6,849 nucleotides of DNA from Candidatus Saccharimonadia bacterium (lineage in GTDB: Bacteria; Patescibacteriota; Saccharimonadia; Saccharimonadales; Saccharimonadaceae): the NCBI GenBank assembly GCA_023257055.1, contig JALRDG010000044.1, forward strand, positions 1 to 6,849, in the 5' to 3' direction. A program made the translations under genes and the position numbers. The notes beneath the pieces were generated by a model, which saw only the letters and a list, made by a program, of their open reading frames with translations, did not search any database and had not been told where the DNA came from. Shown here piece after piece: positions 1-5,649 of this stretch (the first letter of the stretch is position 1; each line of letters begins with the position of its first letter).

Positions 1-1
1 G

Positions 2-481
2 AAAGTAATGGGCCGTGGTGGTAGTATTGTGAACGTTAAGCTAAAGAATTTGATTGACGGTAGCGTTATTCCAAAAACTTTTAAGGGACAGGATAAAATC
101 GAGACCGCAGAAGTGAGCAACAAAACGGTTCAGTACCTCTACAAAGACGGCGAGACGTTTTACTTCATGGACCCTGAGACGTTCGAACAGTTCGAACTGG
201 GCAAGGATGTTGTCGATGAAGCAGAATCATATTTAAAAGAGGGTGACAGCCTAACGTTGCAGTTCTTTGATGCTAAAGTCATTAACGTTGAGTTGCCAAA
301 GAATTTATATCTTGAAGTAACGTACGCTGAAGATGTTGTAAAGGGTGACACGACGAGCAGCGTCCTAAAAGACGCAACACTTGAAACCGGTAAGGTCATC
401 AAAGTGCCAGCCTTTATTAAAGTGGGCGACATTGTATCTGTTGATACAGCAACGGGCGAATACCGCGAACGAAAAAAATAA
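2..481 (+). CDS. efp: Elongation factor P, 5'-truncated by the window edge
   Basis: EF-P binds ribosomes stalled between the P and E sites at polyproline stretches and stimulates peptide-bond formation. The reading frame is open from base 2, and the visible ATG at 8-10 is internal: the encoded MGRGG and the KLKNL that follows match the tip of domain I (around residues 30-40 of a protein of about 185 residues). About 28-30 N-terminal residues therefore lie outside the window. The KLKNL block, the VIPKTF segment, the FMDPETFEQ block of domain II and the C-terminal signature ending in VDTATGEYRERKK are all canonical, so the identity is secure. At the tip where E. coli has the modified Lys34, this protein has Arg (codon 14-16), as at Arg32 of the rhamnosylated Pseudomonas type. 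Whether that Arg is modified cannot be told from here. It is followed 36 bp later by tlyA, probably in one operon. Confidence 0.95.
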   Translation, partial: KVMGRGGSIVNVKLKNLIDGSVIPKTFKGQDKIETAEVSNKTVQYLYKDGETFYFMDPETFEQFELGKDVVDEAESYLKEGDSLTLQFFDAKVINVELPKNLYLEVTYAEDVVKGDTTSSVLKDATLETGKVIKVPAFIKVGDIVSVDTATGEYRERKK

Positions 482-486
482 TCGTG

Positions 487-500
487 CGGTAATATTACCG
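487..500. repeat. Perfect 14-bp palindrome in the efp-tlyA gap
   Basis: CGGTAATATTACCG is identical to its own reverse complement. It lies 6 bp after the efp stop codon and ends 6 bp before the ribosome binding site of tlyA. As RNA it could only form a 4-5 bp stem with an AATATT loop, and no U-run follows, so it is not an intrinsic terminator. A dimeric protein-binding site or a weak mRNA hairpin between the two cistrons are both possible. Confidence 0.4.
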
Positions 501-517
501 TCAGGTAAGGAAAATCA

Positions 518-1249
518 GTGAAAACAAGAATTGATCAACTGATGGTAAAACAGGGGCTGGTGACGAGTCGTTCGCAGGCTGAGAATTGGATTAAGCTTAG
601 CAAAGTGAAGGCCGATGGGCGTGTTGTTGCAAAATCTGGCACGTTCGTACGTGACGATGCTGTGCTTGAGCTGTTAGCGACGGAGCAGTTTGTGAGCCGC
701 GCGGGACTCAAGCTGGCAAGCGTTGCGAAGTTGTTGAAGTTGGATTTCCGCGATAAGACAGTGCTTGACGTGGGAAGTAGTACCGGCGGCTTTACGGATT
801 ATTCTTTGCAGAATGGTGCCAAGAAGGTCTATGCTGTTGATGTCGGTACAGAGCAGCTGCACCCGAGTCTCCGTGGTAACGAAAACATTGAACTGCACGA
901 AAAGACAGACATACGTGATTTTTACTTACAGGAAGCGGAGCGGCCTGACATTGTTGTGATTGATGTTTCGTTTATTAGCTTGCGGGAAATTTTACCACAT
1001 ATTGCCAGTGAGCTAGCACGACCTGACACGCAAGTGGTAGCCATGGTGAAGCCGCAATTTGAAGCGGGCAAGGGGCAAACGAACAAAGGTATTATAAAAA
1101 ACGAAGCGGTTCGCCGACAGATACTCAAGGATTTTGAAATCTGGGTAAAAGAGTTGTTCGTTGTGATTGACAAACGAGATAGCGACGTAAGTGGTGCAAA
1201 AGGTAATACGGAGCGATTTTATTTGCTCCAGCCAGTTGTACGTCGCTAA
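518..1249 (+). CDS. tlyA: TlyA-family rRNA (cytidine-2'-O)-methyltransferase
   Basis: TlyA enzymes transfer a methyl group from S-adenosylmethionine to the 2'-O of cytidines in 16S and/or 23S rRNA. In actinobacteria this loss gives capreomycin resistance, and the family is often misnamed hemolysin. The 243-residue length is usual. Residues 1-60 form an S4 RNA-binding domain (RIDQLMV, the SRSQAENWI helix, then KVKADGRVV). Residues 61-243 form an RrmJ/FtsJ-type methyltransferase with SAM motif I VLDVGSSTGGFTD at 82-94. The K-D-K-E catalytic tetrad appears intact: Lys65 (RAGLKL), Asp149 (VIDVSF), Lys178 (MVKPQFE) and Glu232 (GNTERF). The start is GTG at 518, supported by a TAAGGA ribosome binding site at 506-511 with a 6-nt spacer. 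It is probably co-transcribed with efp. Whether it methylates 16S, 23S or both cannot be judged from sequence alone. Confidence 0.93.
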   Translation: MKTRIDQLMVKQGLVTSRSQAENWIKLSKVKADGRVVAKSGTFVRDDAVLELLATEQFVSRAGLKLASVAKLLKLDFRDKTVLDVGSSTGGFTDYSLQNGAKKVYAVDVGTEQLHPSLRGNENIELHEKTDIRDFYLQEAERPDIVVIDVSFISLREILPHIASELARPDTQVVAMVKPQFEAGKGQTNKGIIKNEAVRRQILKDFEIWVKELFVVIDKRDSDVSGAKGNTERFYLLQPVVRR

Positions 1250-1259
1250 GCGCTATTGC

Positions 1260-1288
1260 TTGCATATTTGCTGATAGCACGGTATCGT
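1260..1288 (+). promoter_or_regulatory. Predicted promoter of the 200-residue orphan gene
   Basis: TTGCAT at 1260-1265 is separated by 17 bp from TATCGT at 1283-1288. Each matches the sigma-70 consensus at four to five of six positions. It begins 11 bp after the tlyA stop codon, so the downstream gene need not depend on the efp-tlyA transcript. The implied transcription start near 1295 leaves a leader of about 55 nt before the ATG at 1350. Prediction is by eye only. Confidence 0.4.
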
Positions 1289-1293
1289 AGCAG

Positions 1294-1349
1294 TACTTTG
1301 CGCCGTGTGAAGTATGAGCAATTGCTCGTTGACAATCTGGAGGTACGCT
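1294..1349 (+). promoter_or_regulatory. Leader with shared TACT-TT/CGCCG element, palindrome and ribosome binding site
   Basis: The leader opens with TACTTTGCGCCGTG (1294-1307), which resembles elements in the leaders of the genes at 5261 and 5650. It continues with TGTGAAGTAT (1306-1315), found exactly in the leader of the 5261 gene at 5212-5221. A perfect palindrome GAGCAATTGCTC (1316-1327) follows. A strong TGGAGG ribosome binding site sits at 1338-1343, six bases before the ATG at 1350. That site decides the start: the in-frame ATG at 1314 lies inside the leader element and has no ribosome binding site. Confidence 0.5.
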
Positions 1350-1952
1350 ATGTTTGATGGTGAGACGATTCCACTGTGTTCGGGTGGGCATGGACTGATG
1401 ATTCCGACTGGTAGGACATTCTGCCTGTTGTCGGATGACCGCGAGGAAATCCTTGCGACTGTTGAGTACTATCATGATGGCTCGACGATTCATGCGCACG
1501 TCTATGCGCCGATGAACAATGTTCCGGCTGACTTGCCGCTACCTGATTCGGATACAATGGGTGAGCAGATTCAGATGCTCCAAGATGCCGGTCGGCTTGT
1601 TAGTGCTGGTGATATTGACGGGTTCATTGACACTGTATGGCTGTACAACGTGAACGATAAGCGTAGCGGCGCGTCGTGGCAGGTGAGCTTTGATGGCAAC
1701 CTTCGGCCATGGTTTCGACCGTTTACGCCGTACGTGTATCAGCCGGATGGCAAGCCTGATCCTGACATGACGGAGGTGCCGCCGATCATTTTCAGTTCCA
1801 CGCGCACTTTCCGTGAATGGCTCGAATACAAGGGCGGCTACGCACTGGTCGATCATTTCGATCAAGTAGGGAGCGACCGTGTCTCATCGTCTGTGCTTGC
1901 CCAGGAAGAGTGCGTCGTGTTTGATGTCGGAGCTATTCGCCGCTCACGCTAA
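1350..1952 (+). CDS. Orphan protein of unknown function, 200 residues
   Basis: I do not recognise this protein. It is 200 residues, acidic and aromatic-rich, with no signal peptide or membrane segment, so it is probably cytoplasmic. Visible blocks are a Gly-rich start (SGGHGLMIP, 11-19), a beta-type stretch around EEILATVEYYHDG (32-44) and HAHVYAP (48-54), and a helix with EQIQMLQDAGRLVSAGDIDGF (72-92). A Trp/Pro-rich middle follows (SWQVSFDG, RPWFRPFTPYVYQPDG, 109-134), then TFREWLEYKGGYALVDHF (153-170). The tail is basic (AIRRSR). Cysteines are single and scattered (10, 25, 188), so no zinc site is suggested. The start at 1350 follows a good Shine-Dalgarno sequence. The gene has its own predicted promoter and a 3' hairpin, so it is a single-gene unit lying between tlyA and a convergent operon. 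Its frame is sound, with ordinary codon use and no frameshift. Confidence 0.75.
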   Translation: MFDGETIPLCSGGHGLMIPTGRTFCLLSDDREEILATVEYYHDGSTIHAHVYAPMNNVPADLPLPDSDTMGEQIQMLQDAGRLVSAGDIDGFIDTVWLYNVNDKRSGASWQVSFDGNLRPWFRPFTPYVYQPDGKPDPDMTEVPPIIFSSTRTFREWLEYKGGYALVDHFDQVGSDRVSSSVLAQEECVVFDVGAIRRSR

Positions 1953-1970
1953 CGCATACCACTAGATATT

Positions 1971-2003
1971 GCCCCGCAGCCTCATTGAGGTTGTGGGGCG
2001 TTT
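1971..2003 (+). terminator. Intrinsic terminator hairpin between convergent genes
   Basis: A 13-bp stem (1971-1983 with 1987-1999, two G-U wobbles) closes a three-base ATT loop and is followed by GTTTACTTTGCTTCTGTTT, a T-rich but interrupted tract. It starts 18 bp after the stop codon of the orphan gene and lies 17 bp beyond the stop of the convergent DUF2797 gene. It may therefore serve both strands, although the minus-strand side lacks a real U-run. Confidence 0.7.
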
Positions 2004-2016
2004 ACTTTGCTTCTGT

Positions 2017-2898
2017 TTAAAATAAGCTGGCCTGTTGCGGCGGGAGATTGAGCGGCCTGATAGAGTTGATGATCGATGCCGGGTAGCCATGGAGCTGCTT
2101 AAGCGAGAGTGCGAGGCGGTGATCGCCATGTTGCATGATGAGAACGTCACCGACACAGCCGAGGTATGTACCTGAAATCATATTCGTTGGAAGTGCTGTA
2201 AAGACTCCGGCTGTATACTCGCCCGAGAAATATACACTATCGAATGACTGTGGAGAAGTTGTGGAAAACGTCCGGCTAAGGTGCTGCTCAATTTCATTTC
2301 GGCACTGCAATAGGAGGTTGTGACCGGCTGTGGGGTCGTAGGGCTGTTGAAGGAATTTTACTTTTGTACTCACGCTGGTAGTTTCGTGGATGTGCGATAG
2401 TGCAGCAATTTGTGCTTCGTATTGTCGGGCAATCAAAGCGGTCGGGAAGGTGTCGAGAACAAGTGCAGAGCGGGCACCTTGCTCCAGAAGGCGCTTGATG
2501 CCGCGCCGTGCACGGCTGATACCAACTTTTACGTACGTATCGCCAAAATGGGCTAGGTATAAAATATGTGGCTCTTGATTGAGTTTTTCTTGTTGCGGCG
2601 AAATGCTGGCTGCATGGTAGAATGCCGGATTGAAACCAGTTCGTTTTTGACAGGCTGGACAGGTGTCATACTTGGGATCGGTCTGGTTGGTATCCGGGCA
2701 GGGATGTGAAACGCCATGTTCTAAATCATGCCACCCAAGACAGTAGCGGGTAGCCGTGTCGACCGTTAGCGTGAAGGATTGGCCTTGTGGTGTAAATTCT
2801 TGCTCACCGATGCGAATCACTGGCGAATACGTCTCGCCAGTTTGCTTGTAGGTGACGCCATGCAGGAGATTAGACGTTGAATCGGAACTCGACGACAT
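2017..2898 (-). CDS. DUF2797-type protein with a likely zinc site
   Basis: This 293-residue protein resembles the DUF2797 family, whose biochemical role is not established. The diagnostic core is ILYLAHFGDTYVKVGISR (about 112-129), followed by RRLLEQGAR-like sequence (QGA at 140-142) and IARQYEAQI (156-164). Its order of a Tyr-containing strand, a VGIS turn, Arg and then Glu recalls GIY-YIG nucleases, but that is inference. Cys53, Cys67 and the pair CPAC (80, 83) could form a zinc site, as in the Cys-bearing N-terminal part of the family. The C-terminal half (after about 190) is less recognisable and ends PPQQASLF. The ATG at 2898 is preceded in frame by GTG at 2901; no convincing Shine-Dalgarno sequence is seen, and the first 29 bases overlap the end of ychF. 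Translational coupling to ychF, the upstream gene of the same operon, is likely. Confidence 0.72.
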   Translation of the reverse strand: MSSSSDSTSNLLHGVTYKQTGETYSPVIRIGEQEFTPQGQSFTLTVDTATRYCLGWHDLEHGVSHPCPDTNQTDPKYDTCPACQKRTGFNPAFYHAASISPQQEKLNQEPHILYLAHFGDTYVKVGISRARRGIKRLLEQGARSALVLDTFPTALIARQYEAQIAALSHIHETTSVSTKVKFLQQPYDPTAGHNLLLQCRNEIEQHLSRTFSTTSPQSFDSVYFSGEYTAGVFTALPTNMISGTYLGCVGDVLIMQHGDHRLALSLKQLHGYPASIINSIRPLNLPPQQASLF

Positions 2899-3949
2899 CA
2901 CCTGGCTGCATTACATAGTCTTTTCCTTCAGTGCGCATCTTGCCGGCAGACTTTGCTGCTACTTCGGAGCCGGCCGCCATAAGGTCATCATAGTCAACAA
3001 TCTGTGCGGCAATAAAACCACGCTCGAAATCGGTGTGAATGACGCCGGCGGCTTGTGGGGCGGTGTAGCCCTGCTTGATTGTCCAAGCACGGACTTCTTT
3101 TGGCCCGGCAGTGAGATAACTCTGCAGACCGAGCGTGTCATACGCGGCACGGATCATTTTGTGCAGGCCAGGTTCGTCAACGCCGTAGCTTTCGAGTAAC
3201 TCCATGGCATCTTCCAGTTCGAGGCCCTTGAGCTCTTCTTCGAGCTTGGCGGACACAAATAGTGTTCGAGCAGGAGATACGAGCGCTGATAGTTCTTTTT
3301 GTTTCGCTTCGTCGGTGAGTGTTTCTTCGTCGACATTAAAAGCGTAGATGACCGGTTTTGCCGTGAGAAGATGTAGGTCGGCAATCACGTCTTCGTCGAG
3401 TGAGGGTAGTGCAGATAATGGCGTGCCGCCTTCGAGGTGGCGAAGCAGGCTTTCAAGGTAGCCCATTTGCTCGCGAGCAGCGGGTTTCGCCTTAGCTTCC
3501 TTTTGGAGTTTCGGCAAGCGGTTTTCGATGGTTTGCATGTCGGCCAGGATGAGCTCGGTGTTAATGATTTCGATATCGGCCTTTGGATTGACGGTGCTTT
3601 CATCGTGGCGAAGCACACTGTCATCAGTAAAGGCACGTACGATGTGAACAATAGCGTCGCACTGGCGAATGTTGGCCAAGAACTTATTGCCAAGGCCTTC
3701 GCCTTTAGAAGCGCCAGCTACCAGCCCGGCAATGTCCACAAATGTGACACTTGCTGGAATAACTTTATCGGCTGAATACATTTTTTGTAGCTCACCCAAG
3801 CGGGCATCCGGTACTGGCACGATGCCGGTGTTTGGCTCGATGGTAGCAAACGGGTAATTCGCCGCTAAAATGTCGTTGTTGGTTAGGGCATTAAATAAGG
3901 TGGATTTACCAACATTAGGCAAACCGACGATTCCGATAGATAAACTCAT
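2870..3949 (-). CDS. ychF: Ribosome-associated ATPase YchF (Obg family)
   Basis: YchF is a universally conserved P-loop protein of the Obg subfamily that prefers ATP to GTP and binds ribosomes. It is linked to translation control and the oxidative stress response. The 359-residue length is typical. G1 is GLPNVGKST (9-17), G3 DIAGL (72-76), the G4-equivalent NVDE (205-208; YchF proteins have this in place of NKxD, which explains the ATP preference), and G5 SAK (233-235). A coiled-coil insertion rich in Lys and Glu lies at about 130-175. The C-terminal TGS domain runs from about 276 to the end with DFERGFIAAQ and the canonical finish GKDYVMQPGDVVEFRF. The start at 3949 is fixed by family alignment (MSLSIGIVGLPNVGKS). 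An extended -10 box lies six bases upstream, which suggests a leaderless transcript. It is the first gene of a unit with the overlapping DUF2797 gene. Confidence 0.97.
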   Translation of the reverse strand: MSLSIGIVGLPNVGKSTLFNALTNNDILAANYPFATIEPNTGIVPVPDARLGELQKMYSADKVIPASVTFVDIAGLVAGASKGEGLGNKFLANIRQCDAIVHIVRAFTDDSVLRHDESTVNPKADIEIINTELILADMQTIENRLPKLQKEAKAKPAAREQMGYLESLLRHLEGGTPLSALPSLDEDVIADLHLLTAKPVIYAFNVDEETLTDEAKQKELSALVSPARTLFVSAKLEEELKGLELEDAMELLESYGVDEPGLHKMIRAAYDTLGLQSYLTAGPKEVRAWTIKQGYTAPQAAGVIHTDFERGFIAAQIVDYDDLMAAGSEVAAKSAGKMRTEGKDYVMQPGDVVEFRFNV

Positions 3950-3955
3950 ATCTCT

Positions 3956-3964
3956 AGTATAACA
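3956..3964 (-). promoter_or_regulatory. Extended -10 promoter of ychF, leaderless
   Basis: Read on the minus strand, TGTTATACT is an extended -10 (TGn plus TATACT), with the TATACT box at 3961-3956. Only six bases separate it from the ychF ATG, so transcription should begin at or within a base or two of the A of that ATG. No good -35 is visible, which fits an extended -10 promoter. There is also no room for a ribosome binding site. Confidence 0.55.
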
Positions 3965-3967
3965 GAG

Positions 3968-3995
3968 GTGACAGAATAACGCATTCCCGTATACT
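3968..3995 (+). promoter_or_regulatory. Promoter of the kinase-like gene, nearly leaderless
   Basis: GTGACA (3968-3973, five of six consensus bases) and TATACT (3990-3995) are 16 bp apart. The ATG at 4005 begins nine bases after the -10 box, so the 5' untranslated region would be only about 0-4 nt. The -35 lies within the spacer shared with the opposing ychF promoter, so the two promoters may compete or be controlled together. Confidence 0.55.
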
Positions 3996-4004
3996 AAAGA
4001 AGAT

Positions 4005-5105
4005 ATGGAGAAACGGTTAGAAGTACGACAGGCGCAAGTTGCTGCATTCGCCTCCGAGCGGATTGAACACTATGCGGATCGCCGCAGGGTTTTTGCTGCG
4101 TTGTCGGAAATTGCTCTTAGCGGGTGTGGTGCCGAAGAGATCGTACCTGATGAATTTTCAAGTGGAGCCGTATCGCAATGGCAGTATGTCGACTATCTAC
4201 GTCATGTTGGCGGACGGCGCCATGAAAAGATTCGCGGACGCGTCGAACTACTGGAGAATTATTCGGTTTTTGCGGGTGCGGTCGATGATTTAAGGGCAGC
4301 ACTTGATAAGTATGAAGACCCAGAACAGCATTTGGCATTTTTGGGAAAAGGGTCGAATTCGCGCGTGTATGCGGTGGATGTTGGCAATACCTTGTATGCG
4401 ATTCGTATTCCGAAACCCGAGCGAACTGACCCAGGGGTGATTGATGGACATATTGCGGCTGCGCTGCTCGGTCGGTGGGCGCCGCATTTGGAACAGATCG
4501 TGGCGGCATCGTACGAGCAAGGCGTGACGGTCGCTGAAATGGTGCCGGGCGTGGATATGGGGCATATCTCTGTCGATGAAATTCAATGTGTACAGGGGAG
4601 GCAGATTGAAGATTTGATCGATACGCTGCAAGATACACAAGAGCGGGGTATTAATATCGATCCGAAGCCATCGAACGTACTGTACGATCTACTGGAAGGC
4701 TATGGAATTGTTGATTACCAGGCGCCGGACGATTTTGCGTTCCAGGGTGTCGGGGAGACGGTTGCTAGTATTGCGAGCGCACTAGGCCGGGCTGGGCTAT
4801 ATGGCAAACAGCTTGATTATGAAAAACGGGAGACGTATCAGTATGTCCAGGCGGTGCAGCTGGCGAACCTAGTCGTCGTACAGCGATACCAGGCGGCGGC
4901 TCGCGAACGGTTACATTCTGATGATTATGAAGTGGCGGCCGGTAAGATAGAATCGATACTTGCTACGATTCGTGCGGCGTTGCAGGAATGTGGCGATCCG
5001 CAAGCTGTTGAAACTCGAATTGATCGGACGAAGAAACTACGCGAATCACGAATGACTTCTGAGCGTCGACTAGTGATTCGTGACGGCAACGTGCGAACAA
5101 TCTAG
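4005..5105 (+). CDS. Protein-kinase-like protein with Arg in place of the ATP-anchoring Lys
   Basis: This 366-residue cytoplasmic protein has a protein-kinase-like fold from about 108 to 300. LGKGSNSRVYAV (113-124) is a glycine-rich loop and LYAIRIPK (130-137) is the strand that normally carries the ATP-anchoring Lys; here Arg134 occupies that place, with Lys137 close by. AEMVPG (177-182) fits the hinge. INIDPKPSNVL (216-226) is the catalytic loop with Asp219, Lys221 and Asn224, equivalent to D-x-K-x-x-N of HRDLKPxN. GIVDYQ (234-239) supplies the metal-binding Asp237 of the DFG position. Residues 1-105 are a charged, helical N-terminal region of unknown role, and the C-terminal tail is helical and basic. 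The substrate is unknown, and a small-molecule kinase or a pseudokinase are both possible. It is transcribed divergently from ychF from a nearly leaderless promoter. No terminator was found after its stop. Confidence 0.72.
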   Translation: MEKRLEVRQAQVAAFASERIEHYADRRRVFAALSEIALSGCGAEEIVPDEFSSGAVSQWQYVDYLRHVGGRRHEKIRGRVELLENYSVFAGAVDDLRAALDKYEDPEQHLAFLGKGSNSRVYAVDVGNTLYAIRIPKPERTDPGVIDGHIAAALLGRWAPHLEQIVAASYEQGVTVAEMVPGVDMGHISVDEIQCVQGRQIEDLIDTLQDTQERGINIDPKPSNVLYDLLEGYGIVDYQAPDDFAFQGVGETVASIASALGRAGLYGKQLDYEKRETYQYVQAVQLANLVVVQRYQAAARERLHSDDYEVAAGKIESILATIRAALQECGDPQAVETRIDRTKKLRESRMTSERRLVIRDGNVRTI

Positions 5106-5260
5106 TACTGGGCTGGCTCAAGAGGCCGACTACAACGTGCTGGACTATTGATTATATGTATATTTTATGTTATTATAAATGCGTACTATTCCGCCGAGAG
5201 TTAGGCTTTGTTGTGAAGTATCGTGTCAAGATGCTTATTAAGTGGACAAAGTGGAACGCC
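5106..5260 (+). promoter_or_regulatory. Promoter and leader of the 54-codon gene
   Basis: After about 40 bp with no recognisable signal, TTGATT (5148-5153), a 17-bp AT-rich spacer and TATTAT (5171-5176) form a good sigma-70 promoter. The predicted transcript start is near 5183. The leader opens with TACTATTCCGCCGAG (5184-5198), contains TGTGAAGTAT (5212-5221), and ends TGGACAAAGTGGAACGCC immediately before ATG 5261. The first block recurs in the leaders at 1294 and 5593, and the other two recur in the leader before 1350. The in-frame ATG at 5156 lies inside the promoter and cannot be the start of a transcript from it. Confidence 0.5.
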
Positions 5261-5425
5261 ATGTCTTATACCGACACAGTTTCTTGTGTCGTGACGGCAG
5301 ATGCTGGCGACCACAAGTGTATCCGTGAGAGTGCCATCGAGCATGCTCGAAAGATCCACCAGATACCTTCAGGCAAGGAGATAGTCGTCCTTTCTTACGA
5401 GGCTACTCCGGTGAACGCTAGCTAG
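5261..5425 (+). CDS. Small orphan protein, about 54 residues
   Basis: No family is recognised. From ATG 5261 the product begins MSYTDTVSCVVTADAG and ends EIVVLSYEATPVNAS. It has a strand-like start, a His/Lys-rich helix in the middle (CIRESAIEHARKIHQI) and a second strand near the end (KEIVVLSYEA), which suggests a small compact alpha/beta fold without membrane segments. Two Cys residues (9 and 20) are the only possible metal ligands apart from the His residues. In-frame ATGs at 5231 (64 residues) and 5156 (89 residues) are alternatives. 5261 is preferred because its upstream sequence aligns with that before the 1350 start, while 5156 is upstream of the predicted transcription start. No strong Shine-Dalgarno sequence is seen at either 5231 or 5261. 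The gene stands alone between its own promoter and a very strong terminator, which supports it being a real, independently expressed unit. Confidence 0.55.
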   Translation: MSYTDTVSCVVTADAGDHKCIRESAIEHARKIHQIPSGKEIVVLSYEATPVNAS

Positions 5426-5429
5426 TCAT

Positions 5430-5497
5430 CCAGGCGGCCGAGGTAGAGGCGTGTGAATGTATGTCACACCCTCACCTCGGTCCCTGGTTTTTTATTT
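5430..5497 (+). terminator. Strong intrinsic terminator after the small gene
   Basis: An outer CCAGG (5430-5434) pairs with CCTGG (5483-5487). Inside it CCGAGGT (5438-5444) pairs with ACCTCGG (5474-5480), GAGG (5446-5449) with CCTC (5470-5473) and GTGTGA (5451-5456) with TCACAC (5464-5469). Single-base bulges lie at 5445 and 5450, and the loop is seven bases (5457-5463). TTTTTTATTTT follows directly at 5488-5498. This is the clearest terminator in the window, 4 bp past the stop codon. Confidence 0.92.
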
Positions 5498-5551
5498 TCC
5501 TACTGTCAATCCTGTTTTATTAGTAAGCGAAAGATATGTCTTGCGCGTACA

Positions 5552-5649
5552 TTGACAATCAGTGGTGTGCATGGCACAATAACAGGGCTGTCTACTATTC
5601 TGACGCCGAGATTTCTACACTCGTCAAAGTAGAGCGAGGAGCTACAATC
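5552..5649 (+). promoter_or_regulatory. Promoter and leader of the PGDYG-like gene
   Basis: A perfect -35 TTGACA (5552-5557), a 17-bp spacer and CACAAT (5575-5580, four of six) predict a transcript start near 5587. The leader contains TACTATTC (5593-5600) and CGCCGAG (5604-5610), the same two blocks as in the leader at 5184-5198 but three bases further apart. A GAGGAG ribosome binding site (5636-5641) stands eight bases before ATG 5650. Because the promoter lies inside the upstream in-frame extension that begins at ATG 5536, the start at 5650 is strongly preferred. Confidence 0.6.

Noticed and set aside
490..498. TAATATTAC, identical to the rolling-circle nick site nonanucleotide of geminiviruses and circoviruses
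   Set aside because: It is part of a short palindrome between two housekeeping genes. There is no Rep gene and no long stem typical of such origins, so it is most likely chance.
1329..1334. TTGACA in the leader of the orphan gene as a -35 box
   Set aside because: No -10 box stands at a proper distance; that position already falls inside the coding sequence. The block also aligns with TGGACA in the 5261 leader, suggesting a leader role.
1125..1865. Minus-strand open frames of 124 and 108 codons across the tlyA end and the orphan gene
   Set aside because: They cross a gene boundary with a promoter and leader on the other strand and have no motifs; they are antisense shadows.
2852..3775. Plus-strand open frames opposite ychF (115 and 112 codons)
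   Set aside because: They are antisense to a firmly identified gene, have no ribosome binding sites and encode nothing recognisable.
4117..4640. Minus-strand open frames of 173 and 116 codons opposite the kinase-like gene
   Set aside because: Their translations are low-complexity and unlike any family, while the plus strand shows ordered kinase motifs through the same region.
5156..5260. N-terminal extensions of the small gene from ATG 5156 or 5231
   Set aside because: The 5156 start lies upstream of the -10 box. The 5231 start has no ribosome binding site, and the leader alignment with the 1350 gene points to 5261. The 5231 start is not fully excluded.
5536..5649. 38-codon N-terminal extension of the PGDYG-like gene
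   Set aside because: It contains a perfect -35 and a plausible -10 box, and the strong ribosome binding site at 5636-5641 serves ATG 5650.
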